The notes beneath the pieces were generated by a model, which worked only from the letters and a program-made list of their open reading frames with translations, did not search any database and was not told the origin of the DNA. The position numbers and the translations under genes were made by a program. Positions 1-12,881 of a stretch of 64,000 nt of DNA are shown here, piece by piece; positions within the stretch are counted from its first letter, which is position 1, and each line of letters opens with the position of its first letter. Source of the DNA: Membranipora membranacea (taxonomy: Eukaryota; Bryozoa; Gymnolaemata; Cheilostomatida; Membraniporidae); assembly GCA_914767715.1 (NCBI GenBank), contig OU612073.1:14944001-15008000 (forward strand), read 5' to 3'.

Positions 1-1318
1 CCCAAACTCAAAGCGGCCCCCAAAGAGACTCAGTTTAAAAAAAGCTTCAATTGAAGTAGTCTTTCTATTTCAATCGTTGACATTGTTGAATGATAACCAT
101 AAAATATAATGCTTATATTGAAATTTGATATAATATGATGATTGAGTAGTAGTACCATTTTTAGGATGAATCATTTTGATATCACTTGAATGCATGTTAA
201 ATTATAGCTGACATGTAGATAGCATCCAATTTATTCTTCCTTCATCCGCATTTAAGTCTTTGATATTTTTGTTTTTGACTCCAGATAGTGAAAATCACCA
301 AAAGGATAGTGGCACTTAGTATTATGTATTTAAAAAATGTTCTATAGATAACTTGTCTTTTCTGCATGTGGTTTGCATCACTTTGAATCCTGATCCATTA
401 AACCGAAGCAACCTAAATGAGCTAACAACTAGCGCATAAAAGATGATTTTTCCTCTGGTGCGCAATGCCACAGGATGCAGGAATAGCCCCTCATGGGTGC
501 TTCAGAGGTGTCTTGTAAACATCATTCAGATGAAAGTCTGATATGAACCATTGCATCTGCACCACATCGTTCTAAAAAGTCCTTTTTTAAGTCCTATTTA
601 AAATGTCAAAATCGGTCAACACTGGTGTCATAACCTTAATTTCACATCGGTATCAGTTGAGAAAGTGGTGCCTGCCAGAATCTTTGTGGACTTTACAGGT
701 GTATTGTATCTGAAGCTTTAAATTATGACATTAACAACATACATGTCAGAGTGTGTCAGTTATTGTAAACATCGGATAGGACCAGCTTTGGAGACATGCC
801 GGTAGACACATCCCTGCACAGTAGTGTCCCACATTGATGCAATTATTTGAAAGACATTATAATATGTGTAACAATATTATTAGCTGCGACCAATAAAAAA
901 CGATATAAAGTGAAGAGGGCATATAAATGTGAGCTAGCCTTTAACTTCGCTATTTCAAGCAAATGCAAAACAGAGAAACTTCCCCTGGCAAATTTTTCAC
1001 TCATCTAGGGCTAACGGGGAAGTTAGCAAAAAAGTGAGATATGAATGCCAAGTTAAGTTGATTTGTCGATTAAGTATCAACCTCATGTCTCACAAATCTC
1101 AAAATGTCAATTACAGTGTTATCCAGCTGTCATCATTATCTAACTAGTTTGGTTTTTGAATCAAAGATCAAAGAAAATGTCTCATCAACGAGGAAAACTT
1201 TTGAGCTGCTGATTGAGTTTCCATATTAACATAAGATATCATGACTCACGAGCACTGTGTAATGACCCTGAAAGAGGAACATTTTTTTTTTCATGTCTGG
1301 TAATTCAACAAGAAAACA
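1..1318. other. no gene recognised
   Basis: AT-rich sequence with stop codons in all frames and no exon-like open stretch with matching splice sites. I see nothing in it that I can name. Confidence 0.5.
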
Positions 1319-1720
1319 TTGACAGGGGCAGAGGGGCCATTCATCTGCTTGGCCTCTTTTCTCAGAATTGGTTCTGATAATGAATACTAAGCCTGAATAT
1401 CAGCAAAGTTTATTTGATAAAGAGTGAAAATATTTGAAGATCCAAAGCTACTGCCTCTACAAGTACTGAATTTCTGATTATTTTAATGCAATCTGTTTTT
1501 TACCTTCCATGTCAGAATCATACTGATGCTGGTAATCTTGACTTGGCATGTAGATCACTGATAGTCTATCATTACCACTTAGGGATACTGGCAGAGGAAG
1601 TACCTTTGGATCCTCAAATATTTTCACTCTTCATTTAATCTTTGCTGATATCCAGGCTTGTGCTATTCAATATCAGAACCATTTCTGAGAAGTGAGGCAA
1701 ATGTGTGGCCCCTCTGTCAG
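1319..1720. repeat. fold-back (long inverted repeat) element
   Basis: Two arms of about 150 bp (roughly 1319-1466 and 1570-1720) are inverted, imperfect copies of each other, separated by about 100 bp. Matching landmarks are AGAGGGGCC at the outer end, then CTCAGAA-TGGTTCTGAT, then ATATCAGCAAAG, then GAGTGAAAATATTTGA, each found on the opposite strand in the other arm. Identity is roughly 80 percent by eye, so the element is old. No gene is present and the target duplication is not clear. Confidence 0.7.
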
Positions 1721-3401
1721 GCTAAGTACGCATCATTTGTGACTTAAATTTGCGCACATGCAATAACAAGGTGTTAAGCTCGGTTTATGATAGCAATATT
1801 GGTCAGGGAGAATGAGACAGCCCCTGTATGAACTGATAATCACTATGAGCAGAAGATAACTCTTGCTTTCCAGTGTGCGCACACTTGCAATAGTAGCCAC
1901 CAAAGCAGATGGCCAATCAATTGGCTTGGGCATTCCGAGACTAAATTTTGGGAGAACAGGCTCGTGCCTCAGAGCTGCACATGCGCAGAATGGTTACAGC
2001 TTCCCATTAAGAGGAGCACGTAAAAAAGGTAGACCAAGGAGTGACAGACCTGAATAGACTGTACGATCGATTGGCAACCACACACAAAGGTTGTCAGGTC
2101 ATTACCTCAGGGAAGTCAAACTAACAAGGTCCTATTAAGTACGAATGCTTACACTTCGCCGAGAAAATCTCGAAAAGATTTTCAATCATTTTTACTTTTG
2201 GCCAAATCAAATGGTTCCCACATCATGAACATAATGTATCTAAATATAATCATATACCGGACACACGCGAGTGCGTGTTGTTAAGACATTATGCACTTTG
2301 CACTCAGGGGAAATTAAGCAGTGTGCCTTCTTTGAGACACTATATATTTGCTCCATCCATGTATACCGTACCAAAAACCAATCTCTCTGCTCGATTCACA
2401 AGGCCTGGCCAGTCATGTTATGTGACCCACAGGACCAGAAGACTCGAATGCATTGTAGCAGTTACATCAAGTCTTTGAAAAAACATTAGTTTGGATTGAA
2501 TTTAAGAAATGTGAAGCTGGAATCGAAGCTGCAAGTCTTGTTGTTGTTTTGTACCTTTCATATGGTGGGAATCTTCACCCTTCATTTAAAAGCTTATGTT
2601 ATTAGAGTTGGGATTGAAATAATATAGGTTTGCTCCAGTAATAGTGTGATCATTCACAACATTTAAACGAGATCTAAGAATTGGAGACTGTACTTGAGTT
2701 TCAATATACACCAACATCACTATACATATTCTAATCTACACTACAAAGTTGATACCAACAGGAATCTGCGATTACCACTGCGACTCTCAATGCCATGTAA
2801 ACAGGTCCAAGATTGTTTTCAACACTTGAAGAAGTTGTGTGAGGCATCAAAATTTATTAGAATCAACTTTATAACAATCATACCATAGCTGTTATGTGTA
2901 GGGCAAGAGTAATTAAAAAAAAAGCTAAATACCTTCCAGATAAATAAAAACCTATTGTAAAATCAGGCTAATCTGTCGCCAAAAACAGAAATTCATTATG
3001 ACTAGTTGCATATTCCCGAACGAAAGTAATAGTTTAAAAATGACACTGTCTAAAAATTGAATGATAAGACTTTTCAATAAAATAATAGGGCGATTATGAC
3101 TGAATAGATACGGTTATCCTTGAGCTAATAAAAAAGATCAGAGCCCTGATAAAATTGCATAGCACTGGATTGAGCAGCAAAAAATGGTATCACATAAGTA
3201 GAGCTTAGAATTGCATCGTTGGAGTAAGTTTTTATACGTATTGTGCAAAAAAAATTCAGTATTTAAACAAGTTCAACGCATGGCACACCATCCTGACAAA
3301 TCTTGAGAGTAAAACATGTACCCAAGCATCTTATACTGACAATTAATATTTAAGGCATGCATATATATATATATATTTGACATGAAAGAGCATACAACCC
3401 C
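1721..3401. other. intergenic, with AT microsatellite
   Basis: No exon was recognised. A short (AT)n run lies near 3361-3377. This is the region 3' of the minus-strand START-domain gene, so its 3' UTR and poly(A) site should fall here. Confidence 0.45.
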
Positions 3402-6400
3402 TCATCTTACATCAAACTGTAAGTAGTTCCTGAGATCTGATATGGCATTAGGTTGCTTAGTGACAAACTCCTCTTCAAATTGCTGGGTTCCTGTTGTGGA
3501 TAGGTCACCAAGGTCAATCTGAGATAGGTAAGTTACCATTGAGTAAGTATTTTGATTCCTGCTCACTATCGGTTCAATTATCCAGCCGCTGGCTTCAAAC
3601 TACGAAACGAAAAGTAAGAAAATGTATTCGCATTCCTCATACCCAATAATCTTAAAATAAGCACCCATTTTCGGTTGAAGAGAAGATAGGGTATTGGAAG
3701 CAAAATTTAAATAAAAATCAATAATACTATCACTTTCATTTTGAAGACTGCACTCCTATGAGGTATTAGGATATAAACCACTTTTTTTTCATCCCCAAAT
3801 TTCAAAAGGCTCTAACTTCAGTGATTTCAATGCCCCAATAAAATATTAGTTAACCTGTAAACTTCCAGTATATGGCGCATGCAACAATGTGATGCATGGA
3901 CGTCATATAAGTTATCAGAGTTGTCATTCCCTCGTGAATGTATAGTTAATGATTAACTTAAACAGTACCTTCCCCCTCGGACAGTCTTTATGTTCAGCTT
4001 CTGGCCATTCTACAGAGCACAGGGTCAGTATATTCTTCTTTCCTTCCATTCTCTCAGCTTGTAGAAGATAAAACTCACGATTGTCCTTCCTCAAAACCTG
4101 ACTTGTCGAGTAAAACAACCGAACTGTGAGAAAATAATAAAAAAATTGTTAAGTTAAACAGGCAGTCTTCACAGTAAATCATAAGAGACTGAAAAATCCA
4201 TGTTGTTTTTATCCATATTTATTGACTCTTATGATTATGTATATAAAAAGATTGAAACAAATCTTGGCGTTTTGATGGACTAAACGATACCGCCGGCACA
4301 AGTAAAAAAGGTCTGCTAAATTGATCATATTTGTCTTACCAAGTTTCATTCCGTTTCCAAGATCGCTGATGACAGAGACATCCTTCAACATCTCATCATG
4401 TATATACCTTGTGTATGGATTGACTATCGTCTGCCACAGTGCCTCGGGTGTAGCTTTTATTAATCCCTTACCGAGCCAGCTGTCAATAAACAAACCAGTA
4501 TAAGATTCCGGTGACTTCAAATTTGATAAAAAGGAACTTACACACCTGTCAGTTGATTTGTTTACATACAAATACATAACCCAGCATTTTTTTATCCGAA
4601 TTCATCAGTTCTATTAGGGGTTCATGTTGTTTACTACAACAGTACAGTCAGCCAGTTTTATATTCTTGTTAAAACAACGGTATATATATGGACTTGAGTG
4701 TGGAATTTCAATTAGATCATTTTAGTACTTTTCAATACCCCCGGCCAGACTGATCACGTGATATACTATTGCATGAATATCTCTGATTGACAGAGAGTGA
4801 ATCAATTCACTTAGTAAGAGTACCATCACAAGGAATTTGGTGTGACTACCCGTGTTCAATTTTAACAATACGGGCTGGGTACATGTGAGGTACTGCTACT
4901 AAATTGACTCTAACGATCAGAGATACACATGTTATTAGTGTAATTTCGATATATGTGTGCCCCCTTGGCACCCATAATACCAAAGAGGCACTCTATACCT
5001 ATACACATGCTAGTAAAATTCTGACTACACATACTGCATGTGGCTTGGGAACTAACTGAGCGGACCTCTGGTATCTTCGTAACTGTGCATCAAGAAGCTG
5101 GCTAGCTTGTTTGACATGATTCGGGGGCATAGCCTATATCATTTAAGATGATTGGAATGCACACTTAAATGTAGGGGGTTTAAAAAAAAATGAATCCATA
5201 TAGTAAGATGGGTAAAAAAACTATCTACAATTTGTTATGCTTACCTTGAAAGCCTTTGATTATGTGGATCAATCTTCTGTAGAATAGCCACATCTCTATC
5301 GGTACTCTCAAACCTGAAAAAATTGAATTTAAGTAAATGATAAATTGACTGTCAGTTCATTGGTCGGCATTTCGGAGAGGAATTAGTAACTTCAAATATT
5401 AAGCCGTTGAGTTCCTGAATTCTCTCACCAGGGTCTTTTTGAGCTCAATATTAACCTTGTCGAACATACACAATACACCCTACCTCAAATACTTTCTCCA
5501 GTCTCTGTGCAGAAATTCTAACACCCTAACTATAGCCGAGTGCCTTCATTCAAAATAATTGCTCAACAACCAATCTAGTACAGAAACTTGTATGACCTCA
5601 GGACTAAGCTGGTTGTGTTTGTACATTATACCTCATCACAGTTACCTACACATAGGTCGAGTTAGATTCATTTGTCTGCATTCGCAGTTGCTACCCTTCA
5701 TTGGTCAAGTCAGAGGGGGAGCAACTCCAAATTTAGTGAAATGATTCAAACTTGATGAACTTACACCCAACTTTGTAGAGGTACTGAATCACCTCACTAT
5801 AAAGCTGGTAGTGTTTGTAAAATATACATAGTCTCAGATACTTACACCCAACCCTGTACAGGTACTGTATCTCCCCTATCTTTAGTTGAGGGTCTCTGTA
5901 CAATATTACTAGCTTCTAGTACTTCAGCTAGTAAGTCGGCAGCACATTTATTAGATAGAGTCTTATAGTCTACCAATCCACCTTGATTATCTGTAGAACA
6001 AAACAAGAGATGTGTTGAGGACTACAGATGAACTTTTCTGTTATTCTTTGATGTGGAACATTGCCTTTCCATGCACGAAAAGTAGCTTCTCAATTAGTAA
6101 TCACTGAGTTATGTTATGCCCAAATTGTGATTATAAGGCTGATAACAAACTGATATCATGAGTCTGATTCACATGGTTAAAGCCGCACATGCATGTAAGA
6201 TTTCGTTTAGATAGACCGGATTTTGAGGCAAATCAAAATTACCAAACTTTTATCATCACAGAGAAGCTCTAAGTCATGTCATCATTTGGCTTTTCCAGTT
6301 TAACAGCTTCTTTGATTACAGATTACTGTTTCTATGCCAATATAGAACAAACCCAAACAAAGACAGCAATGATGGGGTGGGGAATTCGCTGGTGAATTCT

Positions 6401-9400
6401 TAGTGTAAAGCAGATTATGTAAATCATGACTTAACGATAAACTTACCAGAACTGATCGTCCTGAGGAAGACAACCTGGCTGCCATTTACAGTCTCTGATC
6501 TGCTGCCGACAGCATCGCTCACATCAGAGTCAGTCCCGCCTCCTCCTAAGTAGGGTATGTCTTCAGAGCGAGATTTACCCGATAACTTGTAAGACTCAAT
6601 ACGAGGGCTCGGTACAGCAAGGGATACAGACTTAGTCAACGTTGGTCGGCTGTAATTAAGTGACAGAAAACAATCCCTTTAGGCAACCCATTGAAAGTGT
6701 ATCTTGACCTTTTGTTTTTGCAAGTATTTAGAATTAACACTAGGAGACAGATATACTAGATATATTAAAACCAAGGATTTTATTTGGTCATGTAGGTAAA
6801 GGTATGCCATTCAATACAATCAACACTACCATACTAGACCATACCTTCTTACACACTATTAGGATACTATGTAAATAATAATCTCTCTAAACTTACCCGT
6901 TGTTGAGACGATCACTAGCTGTATTTATATTGAGCGTATTGTCATGATCGGCTTTACTGCCCCCCTCCTGACCTGACTCCCCTCCCTCACTACACCCCTG
7001 TGGTTCTCCATCTGAAGGTCTGTTGGTAGCTGGGCTGTCGAGCTCCCCGGCTGACACATCACTGAAACTTTCCTCACCGTACCCATTTACTCTTGGCTCA
7101 TCTTCGCCAATATCATCAGGAGGGGCAGGTGGCTCTTCTGCCGCGTTGTTGTTTGTACCTTGATCATTTCTCTCAGGCTAAAGAGATATAGACAAGGTTA
7201 AATTTATGAAGTTGAGGGGAGAGTTATTTGCTCTCAAAATAAAATTGCAATCACTATCCATTGTTGACAAGAAAGGTTTGCTCTTCCCACTCACCAACAT
7301 AACTAAGCCCTTCATGACAGTCTGGTTGTATTAAATGGACAAGCCAATCTGTTTTTATGTTAAACTATGCCAATATAAGGAGTCATTTTCCCTCAGAGAT
7401 TTCATTGTTTGAATATGAGGGAACATTTTTAACATAAGGAGAAATTCAAATTCTTCTTAGACAATGGGTAACTGGGTTAGATTGGGTCACCCAACCCTTG
7501 CATATGTGGTGTGCAACCACTCCGGGAAAGAATGTAACTCTTTTACAATCTTGCCTGCTTATATAGACTAACCAACACAAAAGGAGGCTGGTTGACCATA
7601 ACTAGATAACATTATGGTTCACCGTTACTATGCATCACCAGTTATCGACTACTGGTCGTTGTGGTAGAAAAACAGACATCAACTCTTTCAGCAGTTCTTC
7701 CGCTCTCGAGCGTCAGCATTCTTACCAAACGAGAAGCATTGTGTACTGATGCATAGACAAAAGCCAGGTTATATACTGTATAGCACATACCTCTCTTTGT
7801 TGTTGATCTGGTGGTACGTTAAGTTTATAAGTCTCATTAGCTTCAGTAGGTGCTCTATTCATGAGGAAATAATCTGACAAGCACTGACACTCCTCTGTCA
7901 CTTTGTATATGTCACCTGATGTGATAGCTGTCAACCTGCACTGGTCATTCTCTACAAAATTATCAATAATGAGTTAGTTGATTATTTCCCTATACACACC
8001 ACATTGGATAAGCGAATTTCAAATGTTGTAAGTTTCATTTTATGGTTCAACCGCAAAAGCTGCTTGACAAAATTGGGTTGCAAAAATGGCTGGCATTGCT
8101 GCCTTTGCTTTTTTTATTCATGATAGAAGGCGGATAGTGTATAAGGGTTTGTGCTCATCAATGTACATCCTGGTGATTTGAATACAAGAAAATAGGTGAA
8201 AGCAATAATAGACGAACATGAGTTTATCGTAGCCGGCAGTGTCATCCCGTCATGGTTTAGAGTGGGGGCTGCTAAATTGATAATTGAATACTGCCACTAG
8301 CATCTTGACAACTAAGACTAAATACACTAATAACTTGAGGCAGCTCATTTCTGGATAGTGTTTATTATTCTAATAAAAAAATCACCCAAGTAACATTTCA
8401 TTAATAAGAAGTGGTGCTTTGTTCCTTCCGATATCATGAAATGCCTTAACGGATCCATGTTTTTGGATCTGTCCGTTGACTATATACTCCCATGCGCGTC
8501 ATACCTCTACATTACCTATATGGTTGTATAATTTTGAGGGATACACTGCAAGTATGATGCAAGTAATCTAAATTGAAATCCAAATAAGTGTTAGTTGAAA
8601 AGGATGGGTTATATTACATAATCTGTTGTTTCTACCTCCGAGAGTAACGAATTACCTCAGTGAAGGGAAGGGGGGGGGGGGGAGGGGGTGATGGTGCTGA
8701 ACTCCTAGTGCTTGTCTCCCAGGCCCAATTTCTTCCTCATTGTATGGCATGAATTTTCATAGATCCTTACTAAAATTTATTTCATCGTTACAAGTTACAA
8801 TCGTTAAGACCATTTCATTAATAAGAAGTTAATCTGCTGTGATCTTCTTACCTAGACCAATAATAGGCTGGCATATGAAGGCAGTACTTGTGAGATCAGT
8901 ATTCTCTATTAGACCCGTATATTTAGCACCAGAAAGGAAGACTCTGAAATCAAAGATAAACATATAATAATATACTTTATATATTTTTTGACAATGACAC
9001 AACCGAATTAAATGCGATAAATGATTGATTAATATCAACAGCTAGCCAAGGAAATCAAGAGCTGATTATATTATTATTGCTTAGCACATATTTAAATTTC
9101 ACAATTAAGAGTTTCATTTTGAAATTTTTTACTTCATCAAGCAAGAGTTGACAAAAGACCAGTGAATGATCACTTATTTGATTACCAAATTTTGTTTGGT
9201 ATGGATTAAGTGAGCTCTAGCCGTGACACGCTGTCACTGGTTGCCACCGGTGGCCGCGTGACAAAGCTAAGTGACCTCTGTAAGGAACAGGTCGACCATG
9301 ACTATAACTTGGCTCCAGATTTAGCTCACATCTTAATATGCAAGTGTGATGAGGAAAAGTGATAAAGTTGATTTGATTCCATCTAAAAAACCAGGAAATG

Positions 9401-12294
9401 TCTTGAATTGCAAAATTGAAATTATTGATGAGGAAACACTTTAACAACTAACTGCCACTTATTTTTCAGGTTATATACAATACTGGTATCATTCCGGCAT
9501 GTCGTGATAAGCTTTGTCAAGGCTAGTATCATTCTAGAGAACAATTAAAACATGGAACCAAAATAGGCCGATAATAATCAGACAGTGTTGCCAAGTTATC
9601 ATTGACCAGTCACCGAAGCTACCAGCATCGGACTGTAGGATAGGCTAAGTATAGAGTCAAGATGAAATCAGTCAGAAACCCGAAATTAATCAAGGACGTA
9701 CTAATCGATTCACTCACCATGATTACCATCAGGGATAATTTGTTGTGACCACCAACAATTTTAGATACTCATACTAAATTTACTCTAACGATCCGAGATT
9801 TTTAAATAGTGTAATCTCAATGTAAGTGTGACATGTACCTTTGCGTTGTCACCTCTTCCTCTAGTAGAGGTTCCAACCACCAGGAGATAATATTATCATC
9901 AGTCAGCAGTCTGTAGGTAAGCTTTCTATGTCTCCATCTAACATGCTGTCTGTTAGAAGTGGCAGATATCAATTCACTCAGAACAATACCCGGTCTCCAC
10001 TCTCGAAACATTTCAACTCGTCTCACAAAATTGCTCAATATCTAAACATCAAAAAAAGAATATGCACATGGTGTGAATTTTATGAAAGATTAACTAATCG
10101 AAAAGTAGAGTATGGAATGCATCTTCATATAAGCAGCGCCTTTGTTATAGAAGACTTTGTAGAAGAAGTGGGAGTAATTGCTAGCTAGTGTAAAAATTAC
10201 CTAAGGGCCTATGTGATCAAATTATGTGTTTTTGCTTGCCATCTTGTGGACCTGTCATTGTGATCTGATCTGAGAAAAAATGGACTCGATAAAAGCCTGA
10301 TTATAGAGGCTTTGCTGTTTTTACTGGGGAAGGATAATAACCCACCAATTCAAGTCAAGATGAGCCAGGTTGACCTGAGCTTAAGCCAAGTACTTCAATA
10401 AGATTCATGAAACACTCCTGTTTGTAACAACATATATTTATTAAGCAGATATTACGACTTACCGATGCGGAAGCCTTGACTTTTATGGTGACTGCGTGAA
10501 GTTTGATTCCATCAAGTGAAGTTTTCTGCCATACTCTGTGTTGGTGTATCACTCTATTTAATATCCATGACTCGGATTTGACTGGCATCAACTAGGAAAT
10601 GGGAAGACAAATAACAAATTAGAAAAAATCAAGATCTGGTTATTTTATAATTTCCTAGGCAGCCAACCATAGCCTACATTGACTAGACAGCTCTCGAAGT
10701 CACTATAGCATTTTACAAAATCAAGCTGCCTAGGTGAAACTGCTAAGCCAAACTTGTTCTTTGCTTGTTCCACATGGATTCTATGCTAGCTAGTAGACGC
10801 AAACCCAGTACATTAAATCTCAACAGACAACAACTACAGCGCAAATTCAACATTTCTAAGCGTGTTCAGAGTAGGATGACTTTCATGATGCCATGTTAGT
10901 GATGGCCTCTCATCTATGGTAAGGGTATGGAACAAGATCTCGGCATATCACTCTCACTTTGAAAAGATGCACTGGTTAGTGCATTGCATACAGTCCTAGG
11001 AAAATACTAACCTGTTTCAGTTTGGTCTCTGTGAGTGTCACATTATCACTTGTCCTGTCGCTGACATTGTGAGACTAAAATACAAGAGCAAAGCACATTC
11101 ATACGATAAAGTATCATTGAAATACTAAATGAATGAGTTGGAGTGAGAAGATGGTGGTTGATTTGTTTGATATGAATATGTTATCAGAGGTGCATCATCT
11201 ACGACATTTTCATCAAGAAATTTTCTGATTTGCTCCTTTGGGTTTAGGGAAATTGATCTGCTTGGAAGGCATATGCCCGTCCAGTTGCTCTAGGCCCTCC
11301 AATGTTATTTTGCAGATGCATAGCTGTGAGCAAACAGTAAAGAAATTTGCATGATTTGATGAGGAATAATGCTGAGATGGACACTTCATTACAAAGCTAA
11401 GTTCATTTTCTGGGGGTAGGTCGGGCCGTATTACACAGCAGTGTCCTGACAACAATTAAACAATTTACTTGAGACATGTGGGCGAGTAATTATTGTACAG
11501 CAGCTAAACAAAAGCTTTGCCTGTCTTTTTTATGCTTATACAAAAGTCAAAGAGGACTAAAGCAACTAGCATTGGTTGTTGCTTGCATTGCCAACTAATA
11601 AAGTGTGCCAAGACAGTGTGCTAACCATGAAAACCATGATCATGCAAATTTTGGTCGTGGTGATCCAAACTAACCCACATGCTTTCAAGCTTAAAACTCA
11701 GTTAACAGGGTGTCTCACAAATGAACCGTGACCATTTTGGAATGTTGGTGCAGAGGCAAATTATCTCATCCAGTGGCTGGACTGTGGAAAAGACATATAG
11801 GCCTAGATTCTTATTGTTTGTTAGCCTCCTACAAGAACAATCCCTGGTCGTGGACATGGCCAAAGTACAGGCCCCAACTCCAACGTCATAGTAATACGCC
11901 TTTGTAGGTTATAACAGCAACCTAGGCCCAGTTCTTACCATCTATGTGATAATAGCCTAGGCCTAGAGAGTAGTTATAACAACATCAAGAAAATGTTAAC
12001 ATAGTAACAACTACTACCTACACAGTAGGCCACTCTATTGTCTTTGGGAATAGTTAGTATAGCAATATCTTTGAACTCAATGTGACTGTCAGAACTTTAT
12101 GTTGCTTGTGTTTCCTAACACAGAACTGCTGTGAGTGTGGTTGTTGTTGTAAGTACTGAATGAAGGATGAATTGACTGCAACTAGTTTTTAAATTACCTT
12201 CCTTGACTTAAGAATTGTCATCAAAACCTTTGGCATTGGACACAGGTTTGGTGTGTTCAAGACTTACCATAGATATGACTTCATCACTATTCAT
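3402..12294 (-). CDS. tandem START-domain lipid-transfer-like protein, 13 coding exons
   Basis: Exons in transcription order: 12294-12268, 11074-11012, 10591-10463, 10041-9839, 8943-8852, 7951-7791, 7177-6897, 6649-6447, 5990-5846, 5313-5245, 4479-4340, 4123-3969, 3599-3402. All introns are GT-AG, every junction keeps phase, and the total is 1866 nt (621 residues). The C-terminal part (about residues 392-621) reads as a START lipid-binding domain: WLGKGLIKATPEALWQTIVN, LGNGMKLVRLFYSTSQ, a GW-IIEP strand, then SMVTYLSQIDLG, and a final helix ending at the TGA at 3404-3402. It looks closest to the START domain of the STARD9 type, but no kinesin motor is visible. Residues about 33-200 have the same layout in diverged form (VTIKVKAS, MFREWRPGIVLSELIS, FICQPI, CRLTAITSGD), so I infer a second, degenerate START domain. 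The linker (about 225-390) is acidic and Ser/Gly/Asn-rich. The first exon is only 9 codons (MNSDEVISM), chosen because it is in phase and followed by GTAAG. It is the least certain exon. Confidence 0.75.
4741..4965. repeat. dispersed repeat, copy 1 of 3
   Basis: Lies in an intron of the START-domain gene. It shares blocks with a copy at about 57915-58120 (ctgatcac, tatctctgattga, agagtgaat, gtaccatca, ttggtgtgac, taaattgactct) and a shorter one at about 9690-9835 (taccatca, tgtgac, actaaatttactctaacgat, agtgtaat). There is no coding potential, so it is probably a non-autonomous element or SINE family member. Confidence 0.6.
9690..9835. repeat. dispersed repeat, copy 2 of 3 (partial)
   Basis: Partial copy of the family also seen near 4741 and 57915. 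It ends only a few bases from the 5' splice site of the START gene exon that finishes at 9839, so it makes up the first part of that intron. Confidence 0.5.
11075..12267. other. long intron of START gene, one unexplained open stretch
   Basis: About 1.2 kb between the proposed first exon and exon 2 of the START gene. On the minus strand 11455-11213 is open for 80 codons and the overlapping frame continues to about 11127 (it includes SLNPKEQIRKFLDENVVDDA), which looks peptide-like. I found no good in-phase splice donor, so I do not call it an exon. It could be an alternative exon or a remnant. Confidence 0.35.
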
Positions 12295-12881
12295 ATATAG
12301 TATTCTCTTCAATAAAACAAATGACCAAATAAAACACACAAACAGGGATAATCCCATAAAAGCTAATAAAATCATTTTTCATGCTGAGCTAAATTTTCAT
12401 GTTTTCTTGTTTAACTTGTAAGCCCGAAATCCAATTGAGGTCAAATAATCTTATGGGCACGTGTATAACCCCCGACATTGATTCAGACCAGTCCCGGAAA
12501 TTGAGATAAAAGTTAAATATTCGAGGTGAGCAAAACTGAAAGTACAAGAGGCCTTAACTCCGAGTTCAGTCAATACAATGTCAGCTAGCCTGATAAGCTT
12601 GTTAAAACAAGCTAATTGTGTGCATGCCTAATTTCCAGTTGTCGCACATCTTTGCTGCAATTGATGTTAATTTCTGACTACTATGAGCTGAGATAGCAGA
12701 TTAGATTTCAAAAACTCCTCAATCGAAGGTTGTTGACTGTGGTACTTGATCTCGGACAACCATTTATTGACTCGGAGACCGATTATATACCATCTAAGCG
12801 TAACACTGTGCATTACGTTGTGAGATACACTATGTGCTCTGTCATATTGCTTTCTAAACACAGGCCTAGGCTGTCTCAAGT
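12295..12881. promoter_or_regulatory. putative shared divergent promoter region
   Basis: The proposed start codon of the START gene (12294, minus) and that of the tetraspanin (12882, plus) face away from each other across 587 bp. The interval should hold both 5' UTRs and transcription starts unless either gene has untranslated upstream exons. I see no clear TATA box or CpG-rich block. This is inference from geometry only. Confidence 0.35.
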
